Assembly (NCBI RefSeq): GCF_002929705.1
Contig: NZ_PJIN01000002.1
Span: 465,296 to 529,295, forward strand
Direction of reading: 5' to 3'
Length of the DNA: 64,000 nt
DNA from: Arthrobacter sp. N199823
GTDB taxonomy: Bacteria; Actinomycetota; Actinomycetes; Actinomycetales; Micrococcaceae
Part shown: in pieces, positions 53,801-62,277 of the stretch
Layout of the letters: every line of letters begins with the position of its first letter
Position numbering within the stretch: the stretch's first letter is position 1
The notes under the pieces: generated by a model
Told to the model about the DNA's origin: nothing
Database searches by the model: none
Seen by the model: only the letters and a program-made list of their open reading frames with translations
Made by a program: the position numbers and the translations under genes

Positions 53801-54488
53801 CAACGAAATCCGTGAGGGCACCCCGTTTGTGCGCGAGGAGCAGGAGAAACGGCTCAAACGGGCCGAACGCGATCTTGCTGCCCTGGGAAAGGTCAACCCC
53901 TTGGCGCTGGAGGAATTCGCAGCCCTGGAGGAACGCCACCAGTTCCTGTCCTCGCAGTTGGAGGATCTGAAATCCAGCCGTAAGGACTTGCTGGACATCA
54001 TCAAGGAAGTGGACCAGCGGGTGGAAGAAGTGTTCACTGCCGCCTACACGGACACTGCCGTGCAGTTCGAACAGGTCTTTTCCAGGCTGTTCCCTGGCGG
54101 TGAAGGGCGGCTGGTGCTGACTGATCCGGAGAACATGCTGACCACGGGCATTGAGGTTGAGGCCCGGCCCGCCGGGAAGAAGATTAAACGCCTGTCCCTG
54201 CTCTCGGGTGGGGAGCGCTCGCTGACTGCCGTGGCGCTGCTGGTGGCCATTTTCAAGGCCAGACCCTCGCCGTTCTATGTCATGGATGAGGTGGAGGCGG
54301 CGCTCGATGACACCAACTTGGGCCGGCTCATCACCCTTTTTGAGGAACTGCGCGAGTCCAGCCAGCTCATTATCATCACGCACCAGAAGCGCACCATGGA
54401 GGTTGCTGACGCGTTGTACGGCGTCTCGATGAGGGGCGACGGCGTCTCCGCAGTCATCAGCCAGCGCATGGACCGCGCCGCCTCCTGA
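50820..54488 (+). CDS. smc: Chromosome segregation protein SMC
   Basis: A protein of 1222 aa with the complete SMC plan: Walker A GPNGSGKSN at residue ~33, long coiled coils, a hinge around residues 520-690 (VLASMAQLIAVVPSYETALAAAL at its start), and a C-terminal head with LLSGGERSLTAVALL (signature) and FYVMDEVEAALDD (Walker B). It compacts and segregates chromosomes with ScpAB. The TTG at 50820 precedes the conserved HLKSLTVRGFKSFA, with GGGAGAAG upstream; the earlier frame is not conserved sense. ftsY, the frequent next gene, is not here. Confidence 0.95.
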   Translation: MHLKSLTVRGFKSFASATTFDFEPGVTAVVGPNGSGKSNVVDALAWVMGEQGAKTLRGGKMEDVIFAGTSGRPPLGRAHVALTIDNSDGALPIDYAEVTISRTLFRAGGSEYAINGTSCRLLDIQELLSDSGLGREMHVIVGQGQLDKVLHATPEDRRGFIEEAAGILKHRRRKEKTLRKLDAMGANLARLTDLTGEIRRQLTPLGKQAAVARRAQGVQFDVRDARARLLADSIVTLTQAVERDEAAELALKNRREHVERELQSARAHQAALEQQAAAATPVLNAARDNWYQLSATRDQFKALGVLATERRRHLGATKAAPDPSRDPDRLAEQAARLRQEEAELDLALEERRYGLETAMEIKADAEGAVRAEEQRVREQLRAAADRREGLAKLAGKVAAARSRVESAEAEIGRLHHSKAAGAERHNTAAQEFAALESQVAGVEQGEERLDADYETAAAALATIDEQIAALTREQVAAERERDSLTARRDALAVGLLRKDASAQLLEARPEGVLASMAQLIAVVPSYETALAAALNAAAEGVGVTGLNAALAALELVKKHDGGRVTLVLTDATGGAGPGADSDSGDEQTASKQATLNRAALTQAAAVAAQSVAGAVLARAQVSGPPELDRTLDALLAGVVLVPDMAAAQDVLAHDASLTAVTVAGDVFTQWLVQGGSAMAPSLLELQATVDETEAALAKAVARGEQTRFALAGLQGRRGALAQAEADALAALNESDARLAAVAERLGLLGATLRSAAGESDRHAQAVQGATANLEREQEALEEVAARLAAAQEAPADVEPSMDERDALAAAATAARSVELETRLQLRSTEDSLNATRNRAAALERAAATERTAREQEAQRAARRQFQARKAAAVVAATQQVLALVQESIELAEHVRDEAEEQRATREVELMAVRSATVEAEKERARLTDSVHKDELARAAQKLRIETLENKSIEELGLSVDHLLKEYGPDTLVPLGPGEVTDKWAALHVRVDDDGNEIREGTPFVREEQEKRLKRAERDLAALGKVNPLALEEFAALEERHQFLSSQLEDLKSSRKDLLDIIKEVDQRVEEVFTAAYTDTAVQFEQVFSRLFPGGEGRLVLTDPENMLTTGIEVEARPAGKKIKRLSLLSGGERSLTAVALLVAIFKARPSPFYVMDEVEAALDDTNLGRLITLFEELRESSQLIIITHQKRTMEVADALYGVSMRGDGVSAVISQRMDRAAS

Positions 54489-54575
54489 CGCCGCATCACT
54501 TTCCGGCGGTTTTTCCGCGACGCGGCATCATTTTCCGGCGGTTTTTGCGCGACGCCGCATCACTTTCCGGCGAGA
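54487..54575 (+). repeat. 32-bp tandem terminator-like array after smc
   Basis: GACGC starts units at 54487, 54519 and 54551, an exact 32-bp period. Each of the first two units is a stem CGCCG...CGGCG (variant in unit 2) followed by GTTTTT, a small intrinsic terminator pointing away from smc. The first unit contains the last two bases of the smc stop codon, and the third contains the stop codon and last codons of the convergent GNAT gene. Confidence 0.85.
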
Positions 54576-55069
54576 TCTTTGCTGAACGCGAGGAACGGCA
54601 AACTCTCCGCCGGCGCCTCGAGATCGAACAGGGCCGTGTAGTTGGTGCTCAGGTACAGGCCCCTGGCCTCGGGCTGACGTGGCCCCGTGGTCAGATACAC
54701 GCGCCGGTAGCCGAGCTCGACGGCCTTAGCCTCGAGCTCGGCCATGACGCGGCGTGCTAAACCGCGGCGGCGATGCTGTGAATGGGTCCAGATGCGTTTG
54801 AATTCGGCGGTGTCGGGAGAGTAGCGGCGGAAGGCGCCACCGGCAATCGACACACCATTTTCCTGAATGATCAGCAGGGCACCATCTGGGGCTTCAAATT
54901 CTTCGGCTGGGTACCTGTTGAGCTCGGCTTCGGCGTTTCCTGCCCCGAACAAGTCGGCGTACCGGTGTTCGTATTCCACGGCCAGCTCATCCAGGAGTGG
55001 GCGCACCCGATCGTCGTTGAGGGGCAGTGACAGCACCGTGAGTTCCGTGGTGTCTAAGGGTGAGTTCAT
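54560..55069 (-). CDS. GNAT-family N-acetyltransferase
   Basis: A protein of 169 aa. The acetyl-CoA motif is in IWTHSQHRRRGLARRVMAELEAKA, with GYRRVYLTTGPRQPEARGLY after it, a standard GNAT fold. It overlaps the upstream flavoprotein gene by ATGA and is therefore co-expressed. The operon diverges from the ABC transporter/monooxygenase operon, whose Bacillus counterpart for S-alkyl-cysteine use also has an N-acetyltransferase (inference). The final codons lie inside a 32-bp repeat unit. Confidence 0.8.
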   Translation of the reverse strand: MNSPLDTTELTVLSLPLNDDRVRPLLDELAVEYEHRYADLFGAGNAEAELNRYPAEEFEAPDGALLIIQENGVSIAGGAFRRYSPDTAEFKRIWTHSQHRRRGLARRVMAELEAKAVELGYRRVYLTTGPRQPEARGLYLSTNYTALFDLEAPAESLPFLAFSKDLAGK

Positions 55070-56994
55070 GAGAGTGTCCTTCCGGAAAAAGCTGTCAATG
55101 TGGAGCGCTGGGTCAACGTGAGCAGAAGCAGTCGGGCGAGCGCATCGTTCTCTCGAAAGGGAGCCGCGTTGCTATTTGGGCGGGCAAACGCCCCGGAGCC
55201 CCAGGCCGAGGTGCCGGGTCCGACGGCGAAAAGAGACTCCGTCGCCTCATCCCGTGACCCCACCACCTGATGGGAATCGCTCACCAATAATCTGCCCGTG
55301 GACACTGTACCGTCGGCGGTCAGCAAATGTTGCTCCGCGCCACCGCCGCTGCTGTGGAGCGACGACAGGAGTGGGTTGGCCGAGTGGGCCACAGTGGGTG
55401 CAGGTAGGCGGGCCTCGATGAATGCCGCGGCCATAACTGTCGTGGCGCCCTGCGCGGCCGTGGCTCGAAACAAGCCGCTGGACTCTTCCGCAGTCACCTG
55501 CAGATTGGGGCCGAGGAACTCCAACAGCCCGGCCCGGTGGATGGCCAGGAGTTGCCGCAAACGGTGCGGTGGCGGGCCGGAATCCACAAAACTAAAGAAG
55601 CCATGCCACCAACCATGCACCGCGGCATGAGATCCGGCACTCAGCCGTTCGGCCGGAACCAGCGAGGCGACATCCATATACGCCCGCAGCAATCCCAGGA
55701 ACAGTGCAAGGGTTTCGGGGTGCTCCTCGCTGTCCCGGCGCCGCAGATCCTCGGCAATATGATCGACGACGGCGTCGGCAACCTCACCGGGAGTGCCGTA
55801 GATGAACCCGTCGAGGGGATGGTCCAGCCGCTCAAAGTCGAGGTGGAGCGCGGGATCCGGCACGGCGGAGCTGACGAGGGTGCTCCGTTCGGGGCTATAC
55901 CAATCAAGGCCGGCCAAAGCATCGGAGAACTCGGACCAGTCCATGCTCACGCGCTCCGGGCTGCCGCTGAACAGCTCCTGATAGTACGAGTGCGCCGTGT
56001 CCTTGGCGATGAGAGGCCACAGCTGGGTGCGGAAATCGAGTTCGCTGTGGTCGGCCAGGAGCCGCTGGACCGCCTCGGCCGTGAAGAACTGTGCCGCCCC
56101 GGGTGCCGTGCCCCGCAAGGTGGCGGAGATTTTCGAATGGAACGGCACACCGCGCCGCGAGCCTGCCCACAGCCTCGGCTCGTGGCCGGATGGCACATAG
56201 TCAAGTTCGCCGTCGTCCCTCTTACGGAAGCGACCGCCGCGGCCCTCCATGAGCAAGACCACGAGGTCCACGAATGCCAAGCCCATGCCGGAAACAATCA
56301 CGTCCTGCCCAGGATCAAGCGCGGAATAGTCCACATCGGTGGTGTACGCCGGGGCGGCATGAAAGCGGCCGTGGCGGGCGGCAAAGTCGGCAAAGTGCGC
56401 CGAGGGGCCGTGCACCGTGGCATCAGTATGACCTAAGGCAAGGACGACGGCGCTCGCGGCCAACACTGTTCCGCCGGCAAGGCGGACAGTATGAATGCCT
56501 TCCTTGGCGGCCGTCACCTCGAGAGCGGTGTCCCGGTGGACGGTCACGGTGGCCTGCGGTGCCAAGGTGGCAACGGCGCGGCGGAAGAACCACTCGAGGT
56601 AGGCGCTGTGCAGCTGCCGGGTCGGGAAGGATGCGCGCGTCAGGGTTGCTGCCTGTTCCGCCAGATGAGCATGAAGCAGCGGGGCGTCATCGAGGGTGCC
56701 GGCGGTCAGCGCGGCCGCCCATTGGGCGAGATCCGGTCCGTCGACGGCGGGGCCTGCGCACGCCACGGAGGCGTCCGTAAACATGGTCACGTCCCCGGCC
56801 ATGGAATTGAGCATGAGTCCGGGGTCTTGATCAAAGCGCCAGATCCGTCCGGAGCCGGCCGTGAACGGTTCCACGACGTGGATGTCCACGGCGGTCGGGA
56901 GGAGCTCCGGCGCGTTGGCGCCGAGACGTTCCAGCACTCCGGCTGTGCGCGGGCCGCCGCCGATGAAGACGAGGCTGTGGTCGTGGCGAGACAT
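55066..56994 (-). CDS. FAD/NAD(P)-binding protein
   Basis: A protein of 642 aa. The N-terminus LVFIGGGPRTAGVLERL is a dinucleotide-binding loop of the large FAD-NAD(P)-binding group, followed by RIWRFDQDPGLMLNSMAGD, which is conserved in that group. A second site is VIVSGMGLAFVDLVVLLME. The reaction is unknown. The ATG at 56994 is preferred over a frame opening at 57018. It heads an operon with the GNAT gene and is divergent from the transporter operon across 280 bp. Confidence 0.75.
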   Translation of the reverse strand: MSRHDHSLVFIGGGPRTAGVLERLGANAPELLPTAVDIHVVEPFTAGSGRIWRFDQDPGLMLNSMAGDVTMFTDASVACAGPAVDGPDLAQWAAALTAGTLDDAPLLHAHLAEQAATLTRASFPTRQLHSAYLEWFFRRAVATLAPQATVTVHRDTALEVTAAKEGIHTVRLAGGTVLAASAVVLALGHTDATVHGPSAHFADFAARHGRFHAAPAYTTDVDYSALDPGQDVIVSGMGLAFVDLVVLLMEGRGGRFRKRDDGELDYVPSGHEPRLWAGSRRGVPFHSKISATLRGTAPGAAQFFTAEAVQRLLADHSELDFRTQLWPLIAKDTAHSYYQELFSGSPERVSMDWSEFSDALAGLDWYSPERSTLVSSAVPDPALHLDFERLDHPLDGFIYGTPGEVADAVVDHIAEDLRRRDSEEHPETLALFLGLLRAYMDVASLVPAERLSAGSHAAVHGWWHGFFSFVDSGPPPHRLRQLLAIHRAGLLEFLGPNLQVTAEESSGLFRATAAQGATTVMAAAFIEARLPAPTVAHSANPLLSSLHSSGGGAEQHLLTADGTVSTGRLLVSDSHQVVGSRDEATESLFAVGPGTSAWGSGAFARPNSNAAPFRENDALARLLLLTLTQRSTLTAFSGRTLS

Positions 56995-57273
56995 AGGGAC
57001 TCCTGGCCGGTGCTGCACGGAAGCCCGTGGAGCAGCTCTAGCGAATGGGTGATGTGCCCATGTTAGGGCGCCGCACAGGGCCGAAAAAAGGGTGCGGTCA
57101 TGTCACTTCACCGCCGTTCATGGGGCGTCATTTCCAGTTCACGCAACGACACATGACGCTCTGCGTCCCATCATGAAGCCGTGCAACGAAGGCTTTGGAA
57201 GCGGTTCCGAAATCCGCCTAGATTTGCAGCCATCGAAGCACAACAATCACGATGAAAGAATCGAGGTGGCGCA
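56995..57273. other. Divergent promoter region of the transporter and flavoprotein operons
   Basis: These 279 bp separate two start regions and must carry both promoters. GACGCTCTGCGTC near 57148 is a small dyad (GACGC...GCGTC). No gene or known riboswitch was recognised. Confidence 0.4.
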
Positions 57274-58326
57274 ATGAGCACCGCACCTACCAAGCTGGCC
57301 CCGTCGGCCACCCAGGCCCCGGAGTCCGGGGCGCCGTCGGCCACCCAGGCCCCGGAGTCCGGGGCGCCGTCGGCCACCGAGGCGCCGGAGCCCGCATCGG
57401 CCCAGCAACGCGCCGTGGCCGACTATTCGGGGTACCGCATCGTCGCCGCTAAACACCCGTGGCGCTGGGTCGGCACCGTCGTGGTGGCACTGGGTGTCGC
57501 GGCTATTTTGTGGTCGCTGATCACCAACCCCCGGTGGGAATGGGATGTGGTGGCGCAGTGGTTTACCGCGGAGTCCGTCATCCGGGGTCTGGGTGAAACT
57601 CTTAAGTTGACGGTTATTGCCGGAGCGCTGGGTTTCATCCTGGGCTTCATTTTGGCGCTGATGAGGCTTTCCGCGTCCCCGCTGTTGGCGTCGGTGTCGT
57701 GGACGTTCTCCTGGATTTTCCGTTCCACCCCGCTGTTGGTGCAGATGCTGCTCTGGTACAACTTGGGTTATCTGTACGAAAAGATCAGCCTGGGCATCCC
57801 CTTCACAAGTGTGACGTTTTTTGAGGTCCAAACCACAACGTTGGTTAGCCAATTCGCTGCGGCCATTCTGGGCCTGACCCTCAACCAGGCCGCCTATTCC
57901 GCGGAGATCATTCGCGGCGGCATTCTCTCGGTGGATCAGGGCCAAATTGAGGCAGCGGCGGCATTGGGTATTCCTGCCTGGCGTCGATCCACCCGCATCG
58001 TGTTGCCCCAAGCCATGCGCTCCATTCTGCCCACGGCGTTCAACGAGATTATTGGCTTGGTCAAGGGCACCTCCATTGTGTACGTCCTTGCCTACTCGGA
58101 ACTGTTCTACACCGTGCAAGTCATTTACAACCGCACCCAACAGGTCCTGCCGCTGTTGCTCGTGGCCACGCTCTGGTACATCGTGATCACCTCTGTGTTG
58201 AGTGTTTTCCAGTACTACATTGAACGCCACTATGCGAAGGGGGCGGTGCGGACACTGCCGCTGACGCCGTTGCAAAAAGCCCGGAAGTTCTTCTCCCTCC
58301 GCACCACCGCCAAGGATCTGTCATGA
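57274..58326 (+). CDS. Amino-acid-type ABC transporter permease
   Basis: A protein of 350 aa. Residues 1-45 are a repeat-rich cytoplasmic leader: an 11-residue unit (PSATQAPESGA) occurs about three times, encoded by 33-bp DNA repeats at 57301, 57334 and 57367. The rest is a polar-amino-acid-type permease with about five or six membrane segments and the EAA loop (IEAAAALGIPAWRRSTRIVLPQAMRSILP) that docks the ATPase. The single permease probably forms a homodimer. It is first in the operon permease-ATPase-binding protein. Confidence 0.9.
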   Translation: MSTAPTKLAPSATQAPESGAPSATQAPESGAPSATEAPEPASAQQRAVADYSGYRIVAAKHPWRWVGTVVVALGVAAILWSLITNPRWEWDVVAQWFTAESVIRGLGETLKLTVIAGALGFILGFILALMRLSASPLLASVSWTFSWIFRSTPLLVQMLLWYNLGYLYEKISLGIPFTSVTFFEVQTTTLVSQFAAAILGLTLNQAAYSAEIIRGGILSVDQGQIEAAAALGIPAWRRSTRIVLPQAMRSILPTAFNEIIGLVKGTSIVYVLAYSELFYTVQVIYNRTQQVLPLLLVATLWYIVITSVLSVFQYYIERHYAKGAVRTLPLTPLQKARKFFSLRTTAKDLS

Positions 58327-59138
58327 CCATCACCGAAACGATACCCACGCTCAGCGATACAAGGGGCCTGGTAGAAATCACTGACGTCCACAAAAGCTTC
58401 GGCACACTGCACGTGCTCAAGGGTGTTTCCCTGACAGTGGAACCCGGAGCCGTAACAGCCATCCTTGGCCCGTCGGGTTCGGGCAAGTCCACACTGCTGC
58501 GCACCATCAACCATCTGGAGAAGGTGGATTCCGGCTACGTCGCCATTGACGGCAACGTAGTGGGTTACAAGAAGCGTGGCAACACTCTGCACGAGCTTCG
58601 AGAAAAGGAAATCCTCAAACAACGGACCGAGATCGGGATGGTGTTTCAGAATTTCAACCTCTTTGGCCACCTCACGGCACTGGAAAATGTGAGTGAAGCC
58701 CCCGTGGTGGCGCAGGGAAAAACCAAGGCCGAGGCTCGCCGTCGTGGTCTGGAATTACTGGGGCGAGTGGGCCTGAAAGACAAAGCGGACGCCTATCCAC
58801 GCCAACTTTCAGGGGGCCAGCAGCAACGCGTAGCCATTGCCCGGGCGCTGGCCCTAGACCCGAAGATCCTGCTCTTTGACGAGCCCACCTCCGCACTCGA
58901 CCCGGAATTGGTCAACGAGGTCCTCGACGTTATCCGGGAGCTCGCCACCTCCGGCACCACGTTAATCATCGTCACGCATGAGATGGGCTTCGCTCGCGAT
59001 GTGGCGGACACGGTGGTGTTCATGGACCAGGGCCAGATTGTGGAAAGCGGCCCTCCTGCGGACATCTTCGCCAATCCACAGCAGCAGCGCACCAAAAGCT
59101 TCTTCTCCAAAATCATCGAACCAGCGTTTAACATCTAA
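58323..59138 (+). CDS. Amino-acid-type ABC transporter ATP-binding protein
   Basis: A protein of 271 aa. Walker A is GPSGSGKST (~residue 50), the signature [15 protein letters not shown] and Walker [15 protein letters not shown], with the H-loop in [10 protein letters not shown]. It is closest in style to GlnQ/TcyN-type ATPases of polar amino-acid importers. It overlaps the permease gene by ATGA. Confidence 0.95.
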   Translation: MTITETIPTLSDTRGLVEITDVHKSFGTLHVLKGVSLTVEPGAVTAILGPSGSGKSTLLRTINHLEKVDSGYVAIDGNVVGYKKRGNTLHELREKEILKQRTEIGMVFQNFNLFGHLTALENVSEAPVVAQGKTKAEARRRGLELLGRVGLKDKADAYPRQLSGGQQQRVAIARALALDPKILLFDEPTSALDPELVNEVLDVIRELATSGTTLIIVTHEMGFARDVADTVVFMDQGQIVESGPPADIFANPQQQRTKSFFSKIIEPAFNI

Positions 59139-59149
59139 GGACCATTCCC

Positions 59150-60154
59150 ATGTCACAGCCTCCCGCACTCCGGAACCCCCGACTTCGCACCCTCGCCGTG
59201 CTCCCCGCCGTCGTCCTTGCTGGCATGGCCGTGCTGACAGGCTGCTCCGATCCAGGGGCGCAAGCCGCCGTGGCCGGGCAGGAAACCGCTGCCGCCAACG
59301 GTGTGGTGTACAACAGTTCGCCGGAGCAGAACCGCATCCGTGCCCAGAAGGATCCGGCCCTGGCTGCCAAGGTACCGGCGGCGATCGCCGAGGACGGCAA
59401 GCTCACTGTGGGCACCACCGCCGGTTCCGTGCCGCTGAGCTTCCATGCCACCGATAACAAGACGCCCATTGGTTCCGAACTGGACCTGGCGCAGCTCGTG
59501 GCCGACAAATTGGGCCTCGAACTCGACGTGCAGGTTACTGCCTGGGAGAACTGGCCCCTGAAGACTCAATCCGGAGACCTTGAGGTGGTGTTCTCCAATG
59601 TGGGCATCAATGCAGACCGGGTGAAACTCTTTGACTTCTCCACCTACCGTGCCGCCTTTATGGGCTTCGAAGCCAAGAGCACCTCCAGCTATGACATCAA
59701 GAGCTCAGCGGATATCTCCGGACTCAGGATCTCCGTGGGATCGGGCACCAACCAAGAAAAGATCCTGCTCGCCTGGAATAAGGAACTCGAAGCCGCGGGC
59801 AAGGCTCCGGCCCAGTTGCAGTACTACTCATCGGATGCCGACACCATTCTGGCCCTGGGCTCCGGGCGCACCGACGTCAACATCACGCCCTACCCTTCAG
59901 CTGTCTACCGTGCCAACACTCGTGACGACTTGAAGATTGTGGGTAAGGTCAACGCCGGCTGGCCCAATGAAACCTTGGTCGCGGCCACCACGCTCAAGGA
60001 CAACGGACTGGCCCCGGTCATCACCGACGCCCTGAACGAGGTCATCAAGGACGGCAGCTATGCCAAGGTTCTGAACCGCTGGGGCCTCAGCGAAGAAGCC
60101 TTGACGGCCTCCGAAACGGTCAATGAATCCAACTACACCGGCGCCACCAAATGA
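59150..60154 (+). CDS. ABC transporter substrate-binding lipoprotein
   Basis: A protein of 334 aa. The signal ends in the lipobox AVLTGCSD (Cys ~27). The mature part is a type 2 periplasmic-binding fold of the amino-acid group (GKLTVGTTAGSVPLSFH, then GSELDLAQLVADKLGLEL and DLEVVFSNVGINADR). The ligand is not readable; cystine-like or S-substituted cysteines are suggested by the neighbouring monooxygenases. It starts at an ATG preceded by AAGGA. Confidence 0.9.
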   Translation: MSQPPALRNPRLRTLAVLPAVVLAGMAVLTGCSDPGAQAAVAGQETAAANGVVYNSSPEQNRIRAQKDPALAAKVPAAIAEDGKLTVGTTAGSVPLSFHATDNKTPIGSELDLAQLVADKLGLELDVQVTAWENWPLKTQSGDLEVVFSNVGINADRVKLFDFSTYRAAFMGFEAKSTSSYDIKSSADISGLRISVGSGTNQEKILLAWNKELEAAGKAPAQLQYYSSDADTILALGSGRTDVNITPYPSAVYRANTRDDLKIVGKVNAGWPNETLVAATTLKDNGLAPVITDALNEVIKDGSYAKVLNRWGLSEEALTASETVNESNYTGATK

Positions 60155-60208
60155 GATTTCCACGATTAGAAGTCATCGCCGAAGATCACCGCACGCAGAG
60201 GAGTCATC

Positions 60209-61078
60209 ATGTCCACAGCAGCACCCGCTGATACCAACCAGCCAGCAAGCAGCCAAACCCCCTTTGAATCCGCGTGGACACAGTGGCACGAAGCCCACGA
60301 GAGCCTCCGCCGCGATCCGCACGGATTCCTGGCAGTCACCGATCTGCACTGGATCACCACAGAAGCAGCAGCGCTCGCAGGTGCCCCGGGCACGTGGCGG
60401 CTCGCGGACGACGCCGTTCATGTCACCTTGGGTGCCGGCGAGAGCCTGCTGCGCGACGGCGTCGAACTGAATACGACGGAGAACCTGAATGCCGAGGGAG
60501 AGCTGGTCTTTGGACCCATCGAGGAACGAGACGGCATCAACTTAGGCCATAGGAATAGTGTGTTGGAGCTGGCCAAGCGAGGCGGCGAATACATCCTGCG
60601 GCCGCGGAATCCGAGCAACGCCTTGCTCCGCAACTATCAGGGCACCCCGGCGTTCGTCCCTACCAAGTCCCTGGTGGTGGCGGCACAGTACGTGCCGTTC
60701 CGCCAGCCGCGCGAAACCACTGTGAGCGCCGCCGTGGAAGGAATTAGCCACGTTTATCAGGCACCCGGGAAAGTGACCTTCAAGCTCGACGGCGCGGAGC
60801 TGGCCTTGACAGCCTTCAACGGTTCAGCTCCGGGCACGTTCCAAGTGCTCTTCACAGATGAAACCTCAGGAATCAGCACGTATGCGGCCAACCGGACACT
60901 GACATTCACCGCCCCCGAGCAAGGTGGGACCACAACGCTCGATTTCAACCGGTCCGTGAACCTGCCGTGCGCCTACACAGACCTGGCCACCTGCCCCCTA
61001 CCACCCGCCGAGAACCACCTTCCGGTGGCCATCACCGCCGGCGAGAAAATCCCTTTTGAACGAGAGGCCGCCCAATGA
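60209..61078 (+). CDS. DUF1684 family protein
   Basis: A cytoplasmic protein of 289 aa. It has the DUF1684 pattern: SLRRDPHGFLAVTDLHWI near residue 30 and a C-terminal block LDFNRSVNLPCAYTDLATCPLPP. The function of the family is not established. It overlaps the following monooxygenase gene by ATGA, placing it in the same uptake/oxidation operon. Confidence 0.85.
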   Translation: MSTAAPADTNQPASSQTPFESAWTQWHEAHESLRRDPHGFLAVTDLHWITTEAAALAGAPGTWRLADDAVHVTLGAGESLLRDGVELNTTENLNAEGELVFGPIEERDGINLGHRNSVLELAKRGGEYILRPRNPSNALLRNYQGTPAFVPTKSLVVAAQYVPFRQPRETTVSAAVEGISHVYQAPGKVTFKLDGAELALTAFNGSAPGTFQVLFTDETSGISTYAANRTLTFTAPEQGGTTTLDFNRSVNLPCAYTDLATCPLPPAENHLPVAITAGEKIPFEREAAQ

Positions 61079-62268
61079 GCTCCACAGAAAATTCCCTACC
61101 CGGTTTCCTAGCCCTTGAGCTCGACGGCGACGGAGCGCACCCGGCTGCGTGGCGGGCCGCCCGCCATACACCTGCCGAACTCTTGACCGGTGAGCGGATC
61201 CGCGCCACGGTACTGGCCGCCGAATCGGCAGGGTTTCAGATAGCAACCTTTTCCGATGGGCCATTGGTGGCTGGCCAAGAAGGCCATGCCGGGCACGATG
61301 TCGCTGGCCGGCTCGACGCCGTGCAACGGGCCGCGTTCGCCGCACCGCTGACACACAGCATCATCCTGGTCCCCGAAGTGGACACCGTGTTTACCGAGCC
61401 TTTCCACGTGGCCACCCAACTGGCCAGTCTCGATTACGTCTCGGGTGGTCGAGCAGGCTGGCTTGTGGCGGCCAGCGGCACAGAACGAGAGGGGGCCGCC
61501 GTCGGACGGGCCAAGGTGGAGGGTGCGGCACTGGCTGCAGAGTCTGCCGCCTCGGTGGAGGTGGCCCGCAGGCTGTGGGACAGCTGGGAGGACGACGCCG
61601 TGATCCGCGACGTCGAGTCCGGGCGCTACCTCGACGTGGACAAGCTGCACTACGCAGATTTTGAAACCGGCCCCGATTTCCCGGGAACGGGCTACTCCGT
61701 GAAGGGTCCGGCCATCATTCCCCGCCCCCTGCAGGGGCAGCTCCCCGTGCTTGCACCGCTGCGTCTGATCGGTGGCAACGGTCTCGAAGATGGAGGCTTG
61801 AACGTAGGTGGCCCCGATTCTGGAATTGACGCCGTGCTGGTGCGGGCACGTGAGGTGAGCGAGCTGGCTGCCGAGGTCACGCGCATCCGCGGGCTGTTCG
61901 CGGGCCGGGTTGCCGTCATCGCCGAACTCGATGTGGTGCTCGATGCCCGCGGTCAGAGCGCGGCTGAGCGGATTGCGGAGCTGGATTCTCACACACCGTG
62001 GCACAGCAGTGGCGCCCGGTACACCGGTAATGCGCAGGGCCTGGTGGAGGTTTTGACGGAGATTCTGGCAACCGCCCACGGAGTTCGGCTGCACCCGGCC
62101 GTTCTGGACGTTGATCTAGATGAACTGGCCAGATTGGTGCTTCCGGTCCTGCGCCGCCGGGGCGTACTGGCACCCACCACTACCGATGCCACCTTCCGGG
62201 ACCTGCTCGGACTGGACCATCCGGCCAGTCGCTACGCAGCCGTTGAGAAGCAATCCGTTGACTTTTAG
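61075..62268 (+). CDS. LLM-class flavin-dependent oxidoreductase
   Basis: A protein of 397 aa with a bacterial luciferase-like TIM barrel. It shows ALELDGDGAHPAAWR at the start, THSIILVPEVDTVFTEPFHVATQLASLDYVSGGRAGWLV in the middle and SVEVARRLWDSWEDDAV. Relatives use FMNH2 to oxidise sulfur or nitrogen compounds. The central flavin-binding loop present in the next gene is shortened here, and the substrate is unknown. It is coupled to DUF1684 by a 4-bp overlap and precedes a second LLM gene by 9 bp. Confidence 0.8.
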   Translation: MSSTENSLPGFLALELDGDGAHPAAWRAARHTPAELLTGERIRATVLAAESAGFQIATFSDGPLVAGQEGHAGHDVAGRLDAVQRAAFAAPLTHSIILVPEVDTVFTEPFHVATQLASLDYVSGGRAGWLVAASGTEREGAAVGRAKVEGAALAAESAASVEVARRLWDSWEDDAVIRDVESGRYLDVDKLHYADFETGPDFPGTGYSVKGPAIIPRPLQGQLPVLAPLRLIGGNGLEDGGLNVGGPDSGIDAVLVRAREVSELAAEVTRIRGLFAGRVAVIAELDVVLDARGQSAAERIAELDSHTPWHSSGARYTGNAQGLVEVLTEILATAHGVRLHPAVLDVDLDELARLVLPVLRRRGVLAPTTTDATFRDLLGLDHPASRYAAVEKQSVDF

Positions 62269-62277
62269 GGAGAAATC

